Shown: piece by piece, positions 42,585-45,706 of the stretch
Position numbering within the stretch: the first letter of the stretch is position 1
Layout: every line of letters begins with the position of its first letter
NCBI RefSeq assembly: GCF_000812465.1
Contig: NZ_JWMA01000047.1
Span: 1 to 45,706, forward strand
Length of the DNA stretch: 45,706 nucleotides
Origin: Cupriavidus sp. IDO
GTDB taxonomy: Bacteria; Pseudomonadota; Gammaproteobacteria; Burkholderiales; Burkholderiaceae
Direction: 5' to 3'
Made by a program: the position numbers and the translations under genes
The notes under the pieces: generated by a model
What the model was told of the DNA's origin: nothing
Database searches by the model: none
The model's input: the letters and a program-made list of their open reading frames with translations, nothing else

Positions 42585-43946
42585 ATGACTGCTCCCCTGC
42601 TGATCGGCTCCGGCGCCGGTTTCTCCGGCGACCGCACCGATGCCGCCTTGCCGGTGGTCCGCACCCTGATTGCGGCCGGCGGACCCGCCGCGCTGATCTT
42701 CGAGACCCTGGCCGAGCGCACGCTGGCGCTGGCGCAACTGGCACGGCGCAGTGACCCTGAGCACGGCTACGAGCCGCTGCTCGATGCCCTGCTCTCGCCG
42801 GTGCTGGCGCTCTGCCTGCGCCACGGCATTCCCATCATTGGCAATTTCGGCGCGGCCAATCCGCGTGCCGCGGCGCGGCGCGTGTGCCAGCTGGCGGCGG
42901 AACTGGGCCTGGCAGCGCCGCGCGTGGCGGTGGTGGAGGGCGATGACCTGTCGCACGACGCGGGCCGCGCGCTGCTGCGCGGCATTGTCGGGCCGGATTT
43001 TCCCGAGGCGCGTTTCGTCTGCGCCAACGCTTACATCGGGGCACAGGGCATCGCCGACGCGCTGGCCGGCGGCGCGCAGGTCGTGGTGTGCGGACGCGTT
43101 GCCGATCCGGCGCTGGCGGTGGGCCCGGCGATGGCGCACTTCGGCTGGTCGTGGCAGGACTGGGACCGCCTTGCCGCCGCCACCATGGCCGGGCATCTGC
43201 TCGAATGCGGGGCACAGGTCACGGGCGGCTACTTTGCCGATCCGGGCATGAAGGACGTGCCGGATGTCCATGCGGTGGGCTTCCCGATCGCACAGCTCGA
43301 TGCCGACGGCGGCATCGAACTTTTCAAGGCAAGCGATACCGGCGGCTGCGTCGACCTGCGCACGGTCAAGGAACAGCTGCTGTACGAAGTGCACGACCCC
43401 GCCGCGTACCTGACGCCCGACGTGGTTGCCGACATCAGTGCGGTCACGGTGACGCAGCTCGGCAAGGATCGCGTGGCGGTGCGAAATATCCGCGGCCATG
43501 CGCGGCCGGAGCAGCTCAAGGCCAACCTCTTCTACGAGGGCGGGTGGATGGCCGAGGGCGAGATTTCCTACGCGGGTCCCAATGCTGCCGCGCGTGCAAG
43601 GCTGGCTGCCGATATCGTGCGGCGGCGCATGGCGATGCTCGGCCATGACGTGCCCATCCGCTTCGACCTGATCGGCGTGCTGAGCGTGCTGGCCGACGAT
43701 GGCGGCGCGATGCTCGCGCAGCCACAGCCGCATGAAGCCGACGCGCAGGATGTTCGCCTGCGCGCGGCGCTCGCCCACGAAGACCGCGCCGTGGCGCAGG
43801 CGCTGCTGCGCGAAGTCAACGCGCTCTACACCTGCGGCCCCGCCGGCGGCGGTGGCGTGCGGACGGCACAACGCGCGCGGCTCAATGCCATGTCCTGCCT
43901 GGTGCCACGCGAAGCCGTGACGCCGCGGTACGCTTTGATCGCCTGA
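42585..43946 (+). CDS. AtuA-family (DUF1446) protein
   Basis: This 453-residue protein begins LLIGSGAGFSGDRTDAA, the typical start of the AtuA family. That family is named from acyclic terpene utilisation and occurs widely in carboxylic-acid degradation operons. GIPIIGNFGAANPRAAAR, GAQVVVCGRVADPALAVGP and CGAQVTGGYFADPG are the conserved blocks. The biochemical role of the family is not firmly known. It is followed 13 bp later by the small AtuA-associated partner and then a Bug receptor. Together they suggest uptake and breakdown of an organic acid under LysR control. Confidence 0.87.
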   Translation: MTAPLLIGSGAGFSGDRTDAALPVVRTLIAAGGPAALIFETLAERTLALAQLARRSDPEHGYEPLLDALLSPVLALCLRHGIPIIGNFGAANPRAAARRVCQLAAELGLAAPRVAVVEGDDLSHDAGRALLRGIVGPDFPEARFVCANAYIGAQGIADALAGGAQVVVCGRVADPALAVGPAMAHFGWSWQDWDRLAAATMAGHLLECGAQVTGGYFADPGMKDVPDVHAVGFPIAQLDADGGIELFKASDTGGCVDLRTVKEQLLYEVHDPAAYLTPDVVADISAVTVTQLGKDRVAVRNIRGHARPEQLKANLFYEGGWMAEGEISYAGPNAAARARLAADIVRRRMAMLGHDVPIRFDLIGVLSVLADDGGAMLAQPQPHEADAQDVRLRAALAHEDRAVAQALLREVNALYTCGPAGGGGVRTAQRARLNAMSCLVPREAVTPRYALIA

Positions 43947-43959
43947 ACGGAGTCCCGAC

Positions 43960-44304
43960 ATGACCACGACCGCCGCGCTCTACCAGTTCGCCCACGGCCG
44001 CACCGGCGACAAGGGCGACCGCTCCAATATCAGCGTCATCGCCTACGATGCGCGCGATTACGATCACCTGGTCACGCACGTGACCGAAGCCGCGGTGCAG
44101 GAGCTGTTCCGGCATCGCCAGCCGTCGGCCGTGACGCGCTACCTGGTGCCGTCGCTGCACGCGATGAATTTCGTGATCGACGGTGTTCTCGATGGCGGCG
44201 TCAACGATGCGCTCAATCTCGACGCGCACGGCAAGGCGCTGTCGTTCCGGCTGCTGCAGCTGCAGATCCCGCTGCCGCCGCGGCTGGCGGCGCACGGCGG
44301 CTGA
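43960..44304 (+). CDS. AtuA-associated small protein (ferredoxin-fold-like domain)
   Basis: This 114-residue protein starts with AHGRTGDKGDRSNISVIAYD, the signature of the domain that is either fused to the C-terminus of AtuA proteins or encoded next to them. The remainder includes VPSLHAMNFVIDGVLDGG. It probably forms a complex with the AtuA-type protein encoded just upstream. The ATG follows CGGAG closely. There are no signal peptide or membrane segments. Confidence 0.85.
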   Translation: MTTTAALYQFAHGRTGDKGDRSNISVIAYDARDYDHLVTHVTEAAVQELFRHRQPSAVTRYLVPSLHAMNFVIDGVLDGGVNDALNLDAHGKALSFRLLQLQIPLPPRLAAHGG

Positions 44305-44354
44305 CGCCGATTACCCCGATCCACGACCTACAACGATTTCAACAGGAGACACAG

Positions 44355-45326
44355 ATGTCCGGACTTCTCAGGCCCCTGGCCGCTGCCGCCGCGCTCGTCG
44401 TCCTTGCCTTGCCCGCGGGCCAGGCGTGGGCGGAGTTTCCCGACAAGCCGATCCGCTTCGTGGTGCCGTTTGCCGCAGGCAGCGCCACCGACCAGCTTGC
44501 GCGCGCCGTCGGCCAGGCGGTGACGGTGGACAGCAAGGTCACCGTGGTGGTCGACAACAAGCCGGGCGCGAATGGCTTTATCGCTGCCAGCGATGTTGCC
44601 AAGGCCGCGCCCGATGGCTACACCATCCTGATCACCACCAACACCACGCACGCCGCCAACGAACATCTGTTCAAGAAGCTGCCCTACGACCCGGTGAAGG
44701 ACTACACGCCGGTCACGGCGCTTGGGCGCGGCGGCCAGATTATGGTGGTGAACCCGCAGGTGCCCGCGAAGACGGTGGCGGAGTTCATCGCACTGGCGAA
44801 GAAGCAGCCGGGCAAGCTCAGCTTCGGCAGCGGCAGCTCGTCGTCGCGCATTGCCGGTGAACTGTTCCAGCAGATGGCGCATGTGGAACTGCTGCACGTG
44901 CCCTACAAGAGCAATCCACTGGCCATCACGGACCTGCTCGGCAACCAGATCCAGATGATGATCACCGATACCGCGACCGGCCTGCCGCAGGTCAAGAGCG
45001 GCAAGCTGCGCGCGCTGGGCGTGTCCGGCAAGAGCCGTTCGCCGCTGGCGCCGGACGTGCCGACCATCGACGAGGCGGGCGTCAAGGGCTACGAGATGAG
45101 CTACTGGTTCGCGGCCTACGCACCCGCCGGCACGCCGCAGCCGGTGGTGGCAAAGCTCAACAGCCTGCTGGTGAAGGCAGCCCGCAGCGATACGGCGGCG
45201 AGCTTCTACAAGTCCACGGGCACCGAGGTGTTTACCAGCACGCCGGCCGAACTGGCACGCTTCCAGTCGCAGGAATCCGGCAAGTGGGGCCGCATCATCA
45301 AGGCGGCGAATATCCAGCCAGAGTGA
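44355..45326 (+). CDS. Bug-family tripartite tricarboxylate transporter receptor
   Basis: This 323-residue periplasmic receptor has a signal peptide ending at about GQAWA (residue 26). FPDKPIRFVVPFAAGSATDQLAR, VVVDNKPGANGFIAASDVA, EHLFKKLPYDPVKDYTPV and HVPYKSNPLAITDLLG are the family motifs. It ends in the common ...WGRIIKAANIQPE form. AGGAGA supports the ATG. It is the third gene of the AtuA-type operon and likely delivers that pathway's substrate to a TctAB permease encoded elsewhere. A strong terminator follows 33 bp later. Confidence 0.92.
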   Translation: MSGLLRPLAAAAALVVLALPAGQAWAEFPDKPIRFVVPFAAGSATDQLARAVGQAVTVDSKVTVVVDNKPGANGFIAASDVAKAAPDGYTILITTNTTHAANEHLFKKLPYDPVKDYTPVTALGRGGQIMVVNPQVPAKTVAEFIALAKKQPGKLSFGSGSSSSRIAGELFQQMAHVELLHVPYKSNPLAITDLLGNQIQMMITDTATGLPQVKSGKLRALGVSGKSRSPLAPDVPTIDEAGVKGYEMSYWFAAYAPAGTPQPVVAKLNSLLVKAARSDTAASFYKSTGTEVFTSTPAELARFQSQESGKWGRIIKAANIQPE

Positions 45327-45359
45327 GCTGGCGCAACGGCCGGCATTGGGCTGGAAAGC

Positions 45360-45389
45360 AAAAAACGGGGCCAGTCGGCCCCGTTTTTT
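45360..45389. terminator. Strong bidirectional intrinsic terminator
   Basis: AAAAAACGGGGCC-AGTC-GGCCCCGTTTTTT is a 7-bp GC stem with A and T tracts on both sides, directly after the Bug receptor gene. Confidence 0.93.
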
Positions 45390-45392
45390 GTC

Positions 45393-45410
45393 ACGCAGAA
45401 ACGGGTACGC
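45393..45410 (+). repeat. 18-bp interspersed motif, copy 4 (ACGCAGAAACGGGTACGC)
   Basis: It lies just after the terminator and is followed by TTTGG, as in copy 2. Confidence 0.6.
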
Positions 45411-45548
45411 TTTGGGCTCGATCCCACCCGCCAGCCCTTGCGGCGTCGGGGATGGGTGCACTTTGCGGTGCAGCTCACGCACCTGCATGGCTAGCCTGGA
45501 AGGCTGGTCTGGTATCGAGGCTTGTATTGGTTGATTGCCATCGTGGGG

Positions 45549-45572
45549 CCGCATTTTCATGCGGTTTTTTTT
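45549..45572 (+). terminator. Second intrinsic terminator without an upstream gene
   Basis: CCGCAT-TTTC-ATGCGG followed by eight T residues. The 160 bp between it and the previous terminator hold no supported ORF, so it may end a small RNA. Confidence 0.85.
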
Positions 45573-45601
45573 GTGGGGCTGTTGCTGATGTGCCTGAGGG
45601 C

Positions 45602-45706
45602 GGTGGCTGCGGTTTGGCGCTGTCGTAGGTCGACGGCCCGGTTTCGCCCTGAAGGGCGACCTACTTATATGAACGCGCCCCGGTTTGCAAGGTAAGACGA
45701 ACATGC
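45602..45706 (-). repeat. Right copy of the ~110 bp dispersed repeat (cut by the window end)
   Basis: On the minus strand it matches 28-140. Its hairpin is TCGCCCT-TC-AGGGCGA, one base pair shorter than in the left copy. It follows a terminator, in the same 3'-intergenic type of place as the left copy. Confidence 0.85.

Overview
The window is about 66% GC by eye. Its gene content points to a betaproteobacterium of the Burkholderiales, most likely a Cupriavidus or Ralstonia relative. The evidence is the Bug-family tripartite tricarboxylate receptors, the AtuA-type genes, YXWGXW-type secreted proteins and the gene style. No rRNA, tRNA, CRISPR array, transposase or phage gene was recognised.

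Positions 161-20880 form a surface-polysaccharide locus. A short minus-strand operon (acyltransferase, FAD oxidoreductase, ATP-grasp ligase) is followed by a plus-strand GINT1-like glycosyltransferase. Next comes a minus-strand operon with three GT4 glycosyltransferases, a UDP-GlcNAc 4-epimerase (TviC/WbpP type), a UDP-HexNAc 6-dehydrogenase (TviB/WbpO type) and a glutamine-dependent amidotransferase. A divergent plus-strand operon holds a PglC-like phosphoglycosyl transferase, a DegT aminotransferase, a PAP2-like membrane phosphatase, a divergent PLP-fold protein and a FemAB/GNAT-like acyltransferase. A WbpM/CapD-type 4,6-dehydratase closes the locus. Together they suggest a repeat unit with GalNAcA or its amide, an amino-deoxy sugar and acyl or aminoacyl decorations. 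No Wzx flippase, Wzy polymerase or Wzz/Wzc was seen, so these must lie elsewhere. A LuxR-type regulator with a degenerate receiver domain follows (21336-22304).

Positions 22305-32338 are a mixed accessory and metabolic stretch. It holds a YXWGXW protein, a 41-residue lipoprotein, a small ORF upstream of cyanase (cynS), a CynX-like transporter, a nucleoside deaminase with a divergent LysR regulator, a phosphoribosyltransferase, and a GntR-led operon with a Bug receptor and an aconitase-family LeuC/LeuD pair.

Positions 33011-38465 hold the most interesting unit, a five-gene locus that looks like a divergent Fap-type functional amyloid or adhesin secretion system. It has a Gly/Ala-rich PGRS-like secreted protein, a small secreted protein, a C39-family cysteine peptidase with its own signal peptide, a second secreted protein with 24-residue tandem repeats, and a FapF-like outer-membrane barrel with an N-terminal coiled coil. 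The two smaller secreted proteins share an E-[KR]-L-D-x-[VM]-R-G-G motif. It resembles the double-glycine leader sites cut by C39 peptidases, and it is followed by IQNxxxN motifs. The inferred model is periplasmic processing by the C39 enzyme and export through the barrel.

Positions 38637-45326 hold a DUF1269-type membrane protein, a LivK-like binding protein, an SDR, a LysR regulator, and a divergent AtuA, AtuA-associated small protein and Bug receptor operon. Two strong terminators follow. The two ends of the window carry a ~110 bp inverted repeat with a compensatory-changed hairpin, and an 18-bp motif recurs four times between genes.
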